NCBI RefSeq assembly: GCF_013032505.1 | Contig: NZ_WQCG01000003.1 | Location: forward strand, 186,001 to 250,000 | Direction: 5' to 3' | Origin: Ruegeria atlantica | GTDB taxonomy: Bacteria > Pseudomonadota > Alphaproteobacteria > Rhodobacterales > Rhodobacteraceae | DNA length: 64,000 bases | Shown: one piece after another, positions 39,452-49,559 of the stretch | Numbering within the stretch: the stretch's first letter is position 1 | Layout: every line of letters begins with the position of its first letter | The notes under the pieces: model-generated | What the model saw: the letters and a program-made list of their open reading frames with translations, nothing else | Databases searched by the model: none | Told to the model about the DNA's origin: nothing | Made by a program: the position numbers and the translations under genes

Positions 39452-39512
39452 GCGGAGCAGCACGCTGTAACGCAAGCTTGCCTGTCTTGTGACCTTGCGT
39501 TTATCTGCCCCC

Positions 39513-40613
39513 ATGACAAAGCTGCGCTATACCCCACTTGCCCAATCCCTGCCCGCAACCGTGCCATTTGTCGGCCCCGAAACGCAGGAACGCCAGCGCG
39601 GCGCGCCATTCGTGGCGCGCCTCGGCGCAAATGAAAGCGTTTTTGGACCTTCTCCGCAGGCCATCGCGGCAATGGCTGAAACGGGGATATGGATGTATGG
39701 CGATCCGGAAAACCACGATCTGCGCGTCGCGTTGGCGGAACACCTAGGCGTTAGACCGGCAAACATTGTGGTTGGCGAAGGGATTGACGGGCTGTTAGGT
39801 TACCTGGTGCGGTTATTGGTCGGGCCCGGCGACGCGGTTGTCACGTCAGACGGGGCTTACCCGACCTTCAATTACCATGTGGCGGGGTTCGGCGGAGTGC
39901 TTCACAAAGTTCCGTACCAAGATGACCACGAAGATCCCGCTGCGCTGTTTGCAAAGGCGGGTGAAGTGGATGCCAAGCTGGTTTATCTGGCTAACCCCGA
40001 CAACCCGATGGGAAGCTGGCATTCAGGCGCGGATATCCTGGCCGCGATGGACAGACTTCCCGACGGTTGCTTGCTGGTTCTTGACGAAGCCTATGTAGAA
40101 TGCGCGCCCGAAGGCACCGCCGCACCGGTGACGGCCGATGATCCGCGTATAATCCGGATGCGGACCTTTTCAAAGGTGTACGGCATGGCTGGCGCACGGG
40201 TTGGCTATGCCATCGGTGCGCCGGACTTGATTTCGGCCTTCAACAAAGTGCGCAACCATTTCGGCATGAACCGCGCTGCGCAAGCCGGTGCGCTGGCGGC
40301 CTTGAAGGATTCCGGGTGGCTGGAACACGTACAAACCAAGATTGCCGAGGCACGGGATCGGATCGGTCAGATAGCCCGAGAAAACGGGCTAGAGCCCCTG
40401 CCCTCGGCCACCAATTTCGTCGCTATTGATTGCGGGCAGGACGCTGCCTTTGCCAAGGCGGTTCTGGACTCGCTAGTTGCCCACGGCATCTTCGTTCGTA
40501 TGCCCTTTGCTGCTCCTCAAAATCGCTGCATCCGCGTCAGCTGCGGTGACACAACCGATCTGGATGCCTTTGCCGAAGCCTTGCCAAAAGCGCTTGCAGA
40601 GGCGCGGCGTTAA
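39513..40613 (+). CDS. PLP-dependent aminotransferase, HisC-like
   Basis: A 366-residue fold-type I aminotransferase related to histidinol-phosphate aminotransferase. It has RLGANESVFGPSPQA at the N-terminus, YLANPDNPMGSW, LVLDEAYVECAP and the PLP Lys in RTFSKVYGMAGARVGY. It could act in histidine synthesis or as an aromatic amino-acid transaminase; no other his genes are here. ATG 39513 is preferred over an upstream GTG at 39489. Its stop overlaps by four bases the stop of the convergent class V aminotransferase gene. Confidence 0.85.
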   Translation: MTKLRYTPLAQSLPATVPFVGPETQERQRGAPFVARLGANESVFGPSPQAIAAMAETGIWMYGDPENHDLRVALAEHLGVRPANIVVGEGIDGLLGYLVRLLVGPGDAVVTSDGAYPTFNYHVAGFGGVLHKVPYQDDHEDPAALFAKAGEVDAKLVYLANPDNPMGSWHSGADILAAMDRLPDGCLLVLDEAYVECAPEGTAAPVTADDPRIIRMRTFSKVYGMAGARVGYAIGAPDLISAFNKVRNHFGMNRAAQAGALAALKDSGWLEHVQTKIAEARDRIGQIARENGLEPLPSATNFVAIDCGQDAAFAKAVLDSLVAHGIFVRMPFAAPQNRCIRVSCGDTTDLDAFAEALPKALAEARR

Positions 40614-41806
40614 CCTTTCGAAGCAAGCACCGCAGCCGCAGCCTCCAGCGCACCTTTGCCGCGCGGGATGTCCAGCGCGGTCATAGCCGTTTCCACGCCG
40701 CCTAACATGGCCATGACCATCTGGCCGTTGATATGACCCATGTGACCAAGGCGAAAGCACCCGTCCCAGTCTTCCATCCCCAGGCCAATACCAAGGGTCA
40801 ACCCAAGTTGGTTTTCGGAGAACTCACGCACCGGTGTCCCGCGTCCCTCGGTGAGCCGCAATGCGGTGACAGCGCGGCTGCGATGGTGACGTTCAGCGAC
40901 ATTCAGTTGCAGCGCGCCACCTTGCGCCCATATTTCACACGCTTCCCAGATCGCCGTGGCAAGACGCTCATGACGCGCCCAAACCTGTTCCATTCCCTCG
41001 GCATGGATCATGTCCAAAGCCGCACGCAATCCATAAAGGTGATGGGTTGGCGCCGTGCCGTTGAAATACTGATAGAACAGTTCTGGATTGGCCCGTGGCT
41101 GCCAGTCCCAATACTGCGAAACACGCGGCATCGAAGCGCGCTTGGCCCGTGCTTTGTCGTTGAAGAAAACAAAACCCGTGCCAGCTGGTGTCATCAGCCC
41201 TTTCTGGCAGGCCGTTACCATAACATCGACACCCCAGGCGTCCATCTCGAACCGATCACAGCCCAACGAAGCAATGCAATCTGCCATCAGCAGCGCCGGG
41301 TGCCCCAGATCGTCCAACAAGGTGCGCAGCGCGGGAATGTCGTTCCGGATCGAGCTTGAAGTGTCCACGTGAACTGCCAGAACAGCCTTGATCTGATACG
41401 CTACATCCGCGCGTAGAGCTTCAGCAATTTGGTTGAGATCCCACTCTGAGGATGTGCCAAAGTCAATCAGTTCGATCTTGGCGCCAATTCCCTCGGCCAT
41501 CTCGGCCCAACCATAGGTGAACCGGCCAGATGCCGGTGCCAAAACGGTTTCACCTGGCGCGATGACGTTGGATAGCGCGGCCTCCCACGTTCCGTGACCG
41601 TTGGAGATATAGATGGCGACGCTATGCTCGGTCCGGGCCACGCGGCACAGATCGCGTGTCAACGCGGGCATCATCTCGATCAGCTCGCCCTCGTATATAT
41701 TGGGCGATGGACGGTGCATGGCCTGTAACACCGCATCGGGGATAACCGAGGGCCCTGGAATCGCCAGATATTCGCGCCCTTGCGCCAGCGAAATGGAGTT
41801 TGTCAT
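40610..41806 (-). CDS. Class V aminotransferase (alanine/serine-glyoxylate type)
   Basis: A 398-residue PLP enzyme. It has IPGPSVIPDAVLQAM at the N-terminus, ISNGHGTWEAALSN, the cofactor Asp in MADCIASLG and the PLP Lys in VTACQKGLMTPAGTGF. Family members transaminate serine, alanine or aspartate with glyoxylate or pyruvate. In roseobacters serine-glyoxylate aminotransferases serve C1 (serine cycle) or taurine/photorespiratory-type metabolism, but no linked genes are present, so the amino donor is not fixed. Confidence 0.87.
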   Translation of the reverse strand: MTNSISLAQGREYLAIPGPSVIPDAVLQAMHRPSPNIYEGELIEMMPALTRDLCRVARTEHSVAIYISNGHGTWEAALSNVIAPGETVLAPASGRFTYGWAEMAEGIGAKIELIDFGTSSEWDLNQIAEALRADVAYQIKAVLAVHVDTSSSIRNDIPALRTLLDDLGHPALLMADCIASLGCDRFEMDAWGVDVMVTACQKGLMTPAGTGFVFFNDKARAKRASMPRVSQYWDWQPRANPELFYQYFNGTAPTHHLYGLRAALDMIHAEGMEQVWARHERLATAIWEACEIWAQGGALQLNVAERHHRSRAVTALRLTEGRGTPVREFSENQLGLTLGIGLGMEDWDGCFRLGHMGHINGQMVMAMLGGVETAMTALDIPRGKGALEAAAAVLASKG

Positions 41807-41857
41807 GGGATCAACCTGTATGAATTGACGCCCACCCTAGCGCAGCTTTGTGCGGCG

Positions 41858-42490
41858 TCAATCCATCAGCTTGGACGCCGCGCGTGCAAGACTCTCGATA
41901 CCGGCCCAGTCCCCATCACTGACCATCTGTTTTGGCGCAACCCAGCTTCCGCCCGCGCAGACCACATTGGGTAAAGACAGGTAATCTTTCGCATTTTCGG
42001 GTGAAACGCCACCCGTCGGGCAGAATTTGATTTGCGGCAGCGGGGCGCCGATTGCTTTCAATGCCGGCGCACCACCCGAGGCCTCGGCCGGAAAGAATTT
42101 GAGCATGTCATAGCCATGTTCCAAAAGGCGCATCGCCTCGCTGGCAGTTGCGGCGCCGGGCAGCAAGGGCAGGCCCACCGCCTCACAAGCTGCGATCAGC
42201 GCGTCAGTGGCACCGGGCGAGACACCAAACTGAGCGCCGGCTTCTTTGGCGGCGCGCACATCTTCCGGCGTGACCAAAGTGCCTGCGCCGACAACACCTC
42301 CCGGCACATCCGCCATTGCGCGGATCGCGTCCAGCGCGGCGGGGGTACGCAAGGTAACCTCAAGCGCGGGCAAGCCACCTGCGACAAGTGCCTCTGCCAA
42401 AGGGCGCGCCTTGGCGGCGTCATCGACAACAAGGACCGGAACGATAGGCGCAAGAGCGCAGATTTCACGCGTACGGTGGGTTTTAGACAT
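41858..42490 (-). CDS. eda: 2-dehydro-3-deoxyphosphogluconate aldolase
   Basis: A 210-residue class I aldolase of the Entner-Doudoroff pathway, splitting KDPG to pyruvate and glyceraldehyde-3-phosphate. The catalytic Glu is in ALEVTLRT and the Schiff-base Lys is in DMLKFFPAE, with the phosphate site in CPTGGVSPEN. It lies three bases behind edd on the same strand, the last gene of the zwf-edd-eda operon. Confidence 0.96.
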   Translation of the reverse strand: MSKTHRTREICALAPIVPVLVVDDAAKARPLAEALVAGGLPALEVTLRTPAALDAIRAMADVPGGVVGAGTLVTPEDVRAAKEAGAQFGVSPGATDALIAACEAVGLPLLPGAATASEAMRLLEHGYDMLKFFPAEASGGAPALKAIGAPLPQIKFCPTGGVSPENAKDYLSLPNVVCAGGSWVAPKQMVSDGDWAGIESLARAASKLMD

Positions 42491-42493
42491 GGA

Positions 42494-44299
42494 TCACGCT
42501 CCAAATATGCTGGCGCCGGCGTCTGCAGATCCGACGTTTTGGCGAAAGGCACCGAATAGGTCGCGCCCTAAGCCATGTTGATTGGCCGACAGATCAGCGG
42601 TGGCAGGTGCACGGTCCAAGACCCCCTGGGTCAGGATCTCAAGCTCTCCCTTCACGGCATCAACACGCAGGATGTCACCATCCTGCAGATATGCGATCGG
42701 CCCGCCATCCAGCGCCTCTGGGCAAATATGGATCGCAGCGGGGACTTTCCCGGACGCGCCGGACATACGGCCGTCGGTTACAAGAGCCACCTTTTGGCCG
42801 CGACCCTGTAAAATCGACAGCATCGGCGTCAACGAGTGAAGCTCAGGCATGCCATTGGCCTTTGGTCCCTGAAATCGAACAACCACGATAACGTCGCCTG
42901 TGAACTCTCCTGCCTTGAACGCAGCTTTCGCTTCGTCCTGATCATGGAACACGCGCACCGGCGCTTCGACGATCTGATGTTCCGGGGCAACGGCCGAGAC
43001 TTTCATAACGCCGGTACCCAGATTACCCGTAAGGCGAGACAGTCCGCCGGTGGGTTGAAACGGATCCTTTGCCGAGCGAACGATTTTTTCGTTCAGGCTA
43101 TGACCTGCCCCGTCTTCCCAGACCAATTCACCGTCTTTCAGCTTGGGTTCTTTGGTGTAATTGTGCAGGCCCTGCCCAGCGACAGTTAGCGTGTCGGGAT
43201 GCAGCAACCCGTCTTCCAACAAGGTGCCGATGCAATATCCGAGACCACCCGCCGCGTGGAAGTGGTTCACATCCGCCAGGCCGTTCGGGTAAACCCGAGC
43301 AACCAAAGGCACCACGGCGGAAATGTCGGAAAAATCCTGCCAATCCAGCACGATACCACCTGCGCGCGCCATAGCGATCAGATGGATCAGCAGGTTGGTC
43401 GAGCCGCCCGTGGCCATCAAACCCACAATACCGTTCACAAACGCCTGCTCATCCAAAACCTGATAGACCGGCGTGTAGTGATTGCCCAGCGCGCTCAGCG
43501 ACAGGGCGCGGCGCGCCCCTTCCTCGGTCAGCGCGTCTCGCAGCGGCGTGTTGGGGTTGACGAAGCTCGACCCCGGCAGGTGCAGGCCCATGAACTCCAT
43601 CAGCATCTGATTGGTGTTTGCAGTGCCATAAAAAGTACAGGTTCCAGGTCCGTGATAGGCAGCCATTTCGGCCTTCATCAATTCGTCGCGGCCCACTTCA
43701 CCGGCAGCGAATTTCTGGCGAACCTTGGCTTTTTCATCATTGGGCAGACCGCTGGTCATCGGACCAGCTGGCAAGAAGACGGCGGGCAGATGTCCGAAGG
43801 CCTGTGCTCCGATGATCAGACCGGGAACGATCTTGTCGCAGACGCCAAGGAAAACGGCCGCATCATATGTGTTGTGGCTCAGCGCCACTCCGGTCGCTAA
43901 GGCAATCACGTCGCGGGAGAACAGAGACAGCTCCATTCCAGCTTCGCCTTGGGTAACCCCGTCACACATGGCCGGCACGCCACCCGCGACCTGTGCGGTT
44001 CCGCCCGCTGCGCGGATCGCGTCGCGGATCAGACCGGGATAACGCTCAAACGGCTGATGGGCGGACAGCATATCATTATAGGCCGTCACAATACCCAGAT
44101 TGCCGGCGGAACCGGTCGCCATCGACTGCTGATCCTCACCCGCGCCAGCATATGCGTGGGCTTGTCCGCTGCACGACAAATGCGCGCGCGCCGGCCCCTT
44201 GGATCGGGCATGTTCCATGCGTTCAATATGAGGGCCGCGCAGGTCGGCGCTGCGGTCGATGATACGTTGAGTGACGTCGGTGATGACAGGATGGACCAT
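42494..44299 (-). CDS. edd: Phosphogluconate dehydratase
   Basis: A 601-residue 4Fe-4S dehydratase of the IlvD/Edd family, converting 6-phosphogluconate to KDPG. Iron-sulfur cysteines are expected in PAMCDG and GVCDKIVPG, which are both present, along with [16 protein letters not shown] near the C-terminus. The length matches Edd rather than IlvD. It sits two bases after zwf and three before eda, so the three genes are clearly cotranscribed. Confidence 0.96.
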   Translation of the reverse strand: MVHPVITDVTQRIIDRSADLRGPHIERMEHARSKGPARAHLSCSGQAHAYAGAGEDQQSMATGSAGNLGIVTAYNDMLSAHQPFERYPGLIRDAIRAAGGTAQVAGGVPAMCDGVTQGEAGMELSLFSRDVIALATGVALSHNTYDAAVFLGVCDKIVPGLIIGAQAFGHLPAVFLPAGPMTSGLPNDEKAKVRQKFAAGEVGRDELMKAEMAAYHGPGTCTFYGTANTNQMLMEFMGLHLPGSSFVNPNTPLRDALTEEGARRALSLSALGNHYTPVYQVLDEQAFVNGIVGLMATGGSTNLLIHLIAMARAGGIVLDWQDFSDISAVVPLVARVYPNGLADVNHFHAAGGLGYCIGTLLEDGLLHPDTLTVAGQGLHNYTKEPKLKDGELVWEDGAGHSLNEKIVRSAKDPFQPTGGLSRLTGNLGTGVMKVSAVAPEHQIVEAPVRVFHDQDEAKAAFKAGEFTGDVIVVVRFQGPKANGMPELHSLTPMLSILQGRGQKVALVTDGRMSGASGKVPAAIHICPEALDGGPIAYLQDGDILRVDAVKGELEILTQGVLDRAPATADLSANQHGLGRDLFGAFRQNVGSADAGASIFGA

Positions 44300-44301
44300 G
44301 A

Positions 44302-45747
44302 TTACCCTCCGATCTGACGCCAGCGGCGCCCATCGCGATGCATCAGCATCAGTGCTTCTTCAGGGCCGGAACTGCCCTGATCATATTTCGCCGGGCGGTC
44401 GCCACGGTCTTCCCAACTTTGAATGATGGGATCAACCCAGGCCCAGGCCGCTTCGGCCTCGTCCCCGCGCATGAACAAGGTTTGGTCGCCGCGGATAACA
44501 TCCATCACCAGACGCTCATATGCATCCGGCGATTTCGCCTCATCCCCCAGCGCCTCGGCAAAACTCATGTCCAGGGCAACATCTGACAGGCGGAACCCGC
44601 CCTGCCCCGGCTCTTTGATCGTTGTGCGCAAGGTAATGCCCTCGTCCGGTTGCAAGCGGATCACCAACACGTTGCCGTGCAGGGGCCCGACATTGGGAAA
44701 GATCGTATGCGGCGGATCTCGGAAGAACACTGCGATTTCCGATTCCCGCGCCCGCAGCCGTTTGCCTGTTCGCAGGTAAAATGGCACGCCTGCCCACCGC
44801 CAATTGCCAAGATGGACCTTGAGCGCGATATAGCTCTCGGTGCGGCTCGCGGGGTTGCCAACATGATCCAGATAACCGTCGTCGCCCTTGCTCGAGCGAT
44901 ACTGGCCACGTGCGATATCTGTGGATGCAACCGGCTCGAGCGCCTCGATCACCTTGACCTTTTCGTCACGCACCGCGTTTGGAGAAAACTTGGATGGAGG
45001 TTCCATCGCCGTCAGGCACAACAGCTGTACAAGGTGGTTTTGCACCATGTCCCGCATCGCGCCGGACTGATCATAGTAAGCGCCGCGCCCTTCAACGCCA
45101 ACGGTCTCGGCGACAGTGATCTGAACGTGATCCACATGGGTCGCATTCCAGAGCGGTTCGAACAGGGAATTGGCAAAGCGCAGCGCCATCAGGTTCTGCA
45201 CCGTTTCTTTTCCCAGATAGTGGTCGATCCGGTAAATTTGATGTTCTTCAAAGCAGGCCCGGAGCCCAGTGTTCAGAGCCTTGGCCGACGCCAGATCGTG
45301 GCCAAATGGTTTCTCAACCACGATACGACTTTCGGGCGTTGCCAAGCCATGATCGCTTAGCCGCTGCGCGATGCCCGAAAACAGGCTGGGGCCAACCGAC
45401 AGGTAGAATGCGCGCACGACATCAGGACGCAGGGCCTTGGCAAGATCTGTCCAGCCAGATTCCCCCATTGCGTCAACGGGAACGTACTCAACATGGCTCA
45501 GAAACTGATCCAGAACATCTTTTTTGAACGCGGGTGCAAACTCTTTCATCGAGGCGCGTATCTGGTTGCGGAACCCTTCGCTGTCCATGTCGGACCGTGC
45601 CGTGCCGATGATCCGGGCGTCTTCTGGCATCTGGCCGACTTCGAAACGATGATAAAGCCCCGGCAATATCTTGCGCTGCGCCAGATCACCGGTCGCGCCG
45701 AATAACACCAGATCGAACGGGTGTACCGGAATTACGCGTGAAACCAT
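44302..45747 (-). CDS. zwf: Glucose-6-phosphate 1-dehydrogenase
   Basis: A 481-residue NADP-dependent enzyme making 6-phosphogluconolactone. The nucleotide-binding FGATGDLAQRK is near the N-terminus and the active-site signature RIDHYLGKE is in the middle, with the conserved FANSLFEPLWN after it. AAGGAGC lies seven bases before ATG 45747. It heads the zwf-edd-eda operon. Most such operons have pgl between zwf and edd, but only two bases separate them here. A LacI-type palindrome lies about 70 bp upstream. Confidence 0.97.
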   Translation of the reverse strand: MVSRVIPVHPFDLVLFGATGDLAQRKILPGLYHRFEVGQMPEDARIIGTARSDMDSEGFRNQIRASMKEFAPAFKKDVLDQFLSHVEYVPVDAMGESGWTDLAKALRPDVVRAFYLSVGPSLFSGIAQRLSDHGLATPESRIVVEKPFGHDLASAKALNTGLRACFEEHQIYRIDHYLGKETVQNLMALRFANSLFEPLWNATHVDHVQITVAETVGVEGRGAYYDQSGAMRDMVQNHLVQLLCLTAMEPPSKFSPNAVRDEKVKVIEALEPVASTDIARGQYRSSKGDDGYLDHVGNPASRTESYIALKVHLGNWRWAGVPFYLRTGKRLRARESEIAVFFRDPPHTIFPNVGPLHGNVLVIRLQPDEGITLRTTIKEPGQGGFRLSDVALDMSFAEALGDEAKSPDAYERLVMDVIRGDQTLFMRGDEAEAAWAWVDPIIQSWEDRGDRPAKYDQGSSGPEEALMLMHRDGRRWRQIGG

Positions 45748-45817
45748 CTAGGGGCTCCTTCAAATCTTGCTGGCATCACATTGGTGCAAAACTTGCAAAA
45801 TCACGTGATACGGACGT

Positions 45818-45831
45818 TGTTACCGCTAACA
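45818..45831. promoter_or_regulatory. LacI-family-type operator upstream of zwf
   Basis: TGTTACCGCTAACA has arms TGTTA/TAACA around a central CG, the shape of LacI-family operators. It lies 71 bp upstream of zwf, in the only intergenic space before the operon. In Rhodobacterales the LacI-type regulator CceR controls Entner-Doudoroff genes, so this is a candidate CceR site (inference). Confidence 0.6.
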
Positions 45832-45865
45832 TTTGAGCCCTGAATAGGGAAGCGCGGCCGGAAAA

Positions 45866-48109
45866 TCAACCCAGATTCCGCAGCCACTCCATTACCGCGG
45901 GTCGAACCGATTGTTCTCCGCGATGGCGGGCGTCGGCGATGATCTTGCGCAGAGATTGCAGGTCGGCGCGCAACAGCACGCTTTTGACCGGGCCAATCGA
46001 CGCCGGTCGCATCGAAAGGGTTCGAATACCCATGGCGGCAAGACAGAGTGCCTCAACCGGTCGCCCGGCATCTTCTCCGCAGAAGCTGAGCGGCGTGTTC
46101 GAGATATTGCAGCGCTCAACAATCCGCTCGATGAAGCTGAGGAAACTGACATTCAGAGTGTCATAGCGTCGGCGTACCAATTCGTTTTCGCGGTCCGCGG
46201 CAAAAAAGAACTGTTTAAGGTCATTGCCACCGATCGAGACAAAATCGACCTCGTCAAAGAACTTCTGCGGGGCAAAAGCAAGCGATGGTGTCTCAAGCAT
46301 TGCGCCGACTTCGATCGATTGCGGCAGTACATGACCCAGACGCTTTTCGCGCTCGATGGTTTTGTTGACCTCCCACTTGGCCTCGCGGAATTCGTCAGCT
46401 TGCGCGACGAAGGGGAACATCAATGTCAGCGGGCGACCGTTTGCAGCGCGCATCAGGGCCTGCAACTGCATCCTCATAACGCCGCGCTTGTCCAAACCAA
46501 CGCGGATAGCGCGCCAACCCAAGGCCGGGTTCGGCTCTTCAACATGTTTCATATAGGGCAGAACTTTGTCCGACCCGATATCCAGCGTTCGGAACACCAC
46601 GCGCTTATCGTCTGCGGCATCCATAACACGCTGATATTGTGTCACAAGCTCGGATCGCTTGGGCATCTGATTGCGGATCAGAAACTGAAGCTCGGTCCGA
46701 AACAGGCCGACACCTTCGGCGCCGGAATTGCCCAGCGACGGCAGGTCAGCCATCAGCCCCGCGTTCATGACCAGATTTATCCGCTCACCGTCGCGTGTCA
46801 CGGTTGGGGTATCGCGGATCGAGGCATATCGTTCTTGCGCTTTGGCCTGCATAGCGATCTTGTCGCGGAAAGCAGTGACAACGGTATCCTCAGGGCGCAG
46901 ATGCACGATGCCCTGATCGCCATCGACCAAGATTTGGTCGCCATTTAGCGCCTCTGTCGTAATGTGCCCCACATGGACCACCAGCGGAATTGCCAAGGCA
47001 CGGGCGACAATGGTTGCGTGGCTACCGACAGACCCTTCCTCAAGCACAATTCCTTTTAGGGAGCGGCCATACTCCAAAAGGTCACCGGGTCCGATATTGC
47101 GGGCGATCAGGATCGGATCGGGTGGCAGGTCGGCCCCGTTGGTTGCGCCCTGACCGGTAAGGATTCGCAAAAGCCGGTTGCTGAGGTCATCCAGATCGGC
47201 CAGCCGTTCCCGAAGATAGGGGTCGGTGACCTGCCCCATACGGGCGCGGGCCTGCGATTGTTCCTTTTCCACGGCTGCTTCAGCGCTGAGGCCCAGGGCA
47301 ATGTCCTCTTCCATCCGGCGCATCCAGCCTTTGGAATTGGCGAACATGCGATAGGCTTCCAGAACCTGAAGCTGCTCCTTGTCCCCGCCCTGCGAAATCT
47401 CAAGCATCTTATCGACGCCCACGCGCAACTCGTCGACTGCCTCGCTCAGACGTTCGCGTTCGCGATGAGGGTCTTCCGCAATCGGGTTAGTGACAACAAC
47501 ACGAGGTTCATGCAACCAGACGTGGCCTTCGGCGGATCCTTCTTGTGCCGGCCCGCCTTCGAATTGCACCGATTGCTGATGGCGGGGCGACAAGGCCGCG
47601 CCCTCACCCACAAAAGCGCCAAGTTCGGTCATTTCGGCCAGAACCATGGCGACCACTTCCAGCGCGTATACCTCGTCGGCGGAGTACACACGCGCATCAC
47701 GGGATTGCACGACCAGTACGCCCAGCTTTTCACCCAATCGCTGGATCGGCACCCCAATGAAAGACGAAAACCTCTCTTCTCCGGTTTCCGGCATATACCG
47801 GAAGCCTTTGGTCGAAGGCGCGTCCGCGGTGTTCACGACTTTTCCGGATTGCGCGACACGACCCACAAGGCCTTCACCCAACCGCATACGCGTTTTGTGA
47901 ACCGCCTCTGGCGACAGCCCTTCGGTCGCACATAGCTCAAGCGTGTCGGAATCCCGGAACAAGTAGATCGAGCACACCTCGGCCCGAATGCTGTCAGCAA
48001 TCAGATGCGTGATCCGGTCAAGACGTTCCTGACCGGCGGCTTCGCTCGCCATCTCTTCGCGCAGCCGACCCAGCAGCTTGCGGGATTCTGTTTCGGTGCC
48101 TTCCGCCAT
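45866..48109 (-). CDS. ptsP: Phosphoenolpyruvate-protein phosphotransferase, EI-Ntr (PtsP)
   Basis: A 747-residue enzyme I of the nitrogen-related phosphotransferase system. An N-terminal GAF domain (residues about 20-160) is followed by the enzyme I core: the phospho-His in GSHATIVARALAIP, the PEP-binding barrel (SIGGNDLKQFFFAADR) and the catalytic Cys in SFCGEDAGRP. It passes phosphate from PEP to NPr and EIIA-Ntr; in other bacteria the GAF domain senses glutamine. Neither partner gene is here. It lies 46 bp behind lysC, a pairing common in alphaproteobacteria. Confidence 0.95.
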   Translation of the reverse strand: MAEGTETESRKLLGRLREEMASEAAGQERLDRITHLIADSIRAEVCSIYLFRDSDTLELCATEGLSPEAVHKTRMRLGEGLVGRVAQSGKVVNTADAPSTKGFRYMPETGEERFSSFIGVPIQRLGEKLGVLVVQSRDARVYSADEVYALEVVAMVLAEMTELGAFVGEGAALSPRHQQSVQFEGGPAQEGSAEGHVWLHEPRVVVTNPIAEDPHRERERLSEAVDELRVGVDKMLEISQGGDKEQLQVLEAYRMFANSKGWMRRMEEDIALGLSAEAAVEKEQSQARARMGQVTDPYLRERLADLDDLSNRLLRILTGQGATNGADLPPDPILIARNIGPGDLLEYGRSLKGIVLEEGSVGSHATIVARALAIPLVVHVGHITTEALNGDQILVDGDQGIVHLRPEDTVVTAFRDKIAMQAKAQERYASIRDTPTVTRDGERINLVMNAGLMADLPSLGNSGAEGVGLFRTELQFLIRNQMPKRSELVTQYQRVMDAADDKRVVFRTLDIGSDKVLPYMKHVEEPNPALGWRAIRVGLDKRGVMRMQLQALMRAANGRPLTLMFPFVAQADEFREAKWEVNKTIEREKRLGHVLPQSIEVGAMLETPSLAFAPQKFFDEVDFVSIGGNDLKQFFFAADRENELVRRRYDTLNVSFLSFIERIVERCNISNTPLSFCGEDAGRPVEALCLAAMGIRTLSMRPASIGPVKSVLLRADLQSLRKIIADARHRGEQSVRPAVMEWLRNLG

Positions 48110-48155
48110 AGCCCACCCAATTTACGGAGTTAGGCGAAACCTTTGGCTGAAACGC

Positions 48156-49394
48156 TCAGGCTGCCTTGTCCAATTCAAAGGCATCATGCAGTGCCTGAAC
48201 AGCAAGTTCCATGTATTTCCTGTCGACAAGGACGGAAATTTTTATCTCAGAGGTTGTAATGACCTTGATGTTGATCCCCTCATCCGAGAGCACCTTGAAC
48301 ATCTTGGCCGCCACGCCCGATTGCGAACGCATGCCGATTCCCACGACCGACACCTTGCAGACATCCTGATCCGCAACCAGTTCGGCATAGTTCAGCTCGC
48401 CCGCGTCCTTGATCGCCAGCAAGGCCTGTTCGGCGCGGGCCACCTGATCGGTAGGGCAGGAAAAGGTCATGTCCGTGCGCCCTTCGTCCGAGATGTTCTG
48501 CACGATCATATCCACATTCACGCCCGCATCGCTGAGCGCGGTAAAGATGATCGATGCGATGCCCGGGCGGTCAGCCACCGAGACAACGGTCATCTTGGCT
48601 TCGTCGCGGGAATAGGCCACACCGGCCACAACATTGGATTCCATGATATCCTCCTCATCGCAGACCAGCGTACCGGCCTCGTCGGATTGTTCCTCAAAGC
48701 TTGAAAGAACGCGCAGTTTTACCTTGTAGCGCATCGCCAGTTCGACAGAGCGTGTCTGCAGCACCTTGGCCCCCAGCGAAGCCAGTTCCAGCATTTCCTC
48801 GAACGAAATGCGGTCCAGCTTGCGGGCCTTTTCGCAGATGCGCGGATCGGTGGTATAGACGCCGTCAACATCCGTATAGATGTCACACCGCTCGGCACCG
48901 AAGGCCGCAGCAAATGCCACGGCGGTCGTGTCCGACCCACCCCGGCCAAGGGTCGTGATACGACCTTCAGGGCTGATGCCCTGGAAGCCTGCGACAACAG
49001 CAACTTTCATGCCCTCGCCAAACTTCTGGTTCAGGTTATCGGTCGGGATTTCTTCGATCCGGGCCTGGCTGTGGGCACTCGTGGTCATCAGCGGAACCTG
49101 CCAGCCCTGCCAGCTGCGTGCCGGGACATCCATTTCCTGCAGCGTCAACGCCATCAGACCAGCCGTGATATTCTCACCTGAGGATACAACGGCATCATAT
49201 TCACGCGCATCATAAAGCGGTGAAGTTTCATCGACCCAGCCCACAAGCTCGTTCGTCTTGCCTGACATGGCCGACACGATGACGATCACGTCATAGCCCT
49301 TCGCCACTTCGACGCCGATGCGCTTGGCTGCGCGGCGGATACGGTCAAGGTTGGCCACCGAAGTGCCGCCAAATTTCATCACGAGTAAGGGCAT
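48156..49394 (-). CDS. lysC: Aspartate kinase
   Basis: A 412-residue aspartokinase, the first step of lysine, threonine and methionine synthesis. The kinase domain opens with MKFGGTSVANLDRI and contains GRGGSDTTAVAFAAAF; two ACT domains follow (about residues 265-410, including VQNISDEGRTDMTF), which bind the feedback inhibitors. I start at ATG 49394, giving MPLLVMKFGGTS; the 26 extra upstream codons do not resemble the family. It precedes ptsP on the same strand. Confidence 0.96.
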   Translation of the reverse strand: MPLLVMKFGGTSVANLDRIRRAAKRIGVEVAKGYDVIVIVSAMSGKTNELVGWVDETSPLYDAREYDAVVSSGENITAGLMALTLQEMDVPARSWQGWQVPLMTTSAHSQARIEEIPTDNLNQKFGEGMKVAVVAGFQGISPEGRITTLGRGGSDTTAVAFAAAFGAERCDIYTDVDGVYTTDPRICEKARKLDRISFEEMLELASLGAKVLQTRSVELAMRYKVKLRVLSSFEEQSDEAGTLVCDEEDIMESNVVAGVAYSRDEAKMTVVSVADRPGIASIIFTALSDAGVNVDMIVQNISDEGRTDMTFSCPTDQVARAEQALLAIKDAGELNYAELVADQDVCKVSVVGIGMRSQSGVAAKMFKVLSDEGINIKVITTSEIKISVLVDRKYMELAVQALHDAFELDKAA

Positions 49395-49559
49395 GGGGGC
49401 AAGTGTCTCCGCGCCTTGGATTTCTGGTCCCGTGCGTCTTATGCGAGGGGGGCCGCAAGGGCAAGAGTTCAAAACCAGTCGGATGGCCGCGCCTGATCGC
49501 TTTACAACCGACCAAGAGGCTGTCAGCCTGCAACTCGAATTTATTCCCAGAGGTTCCCC

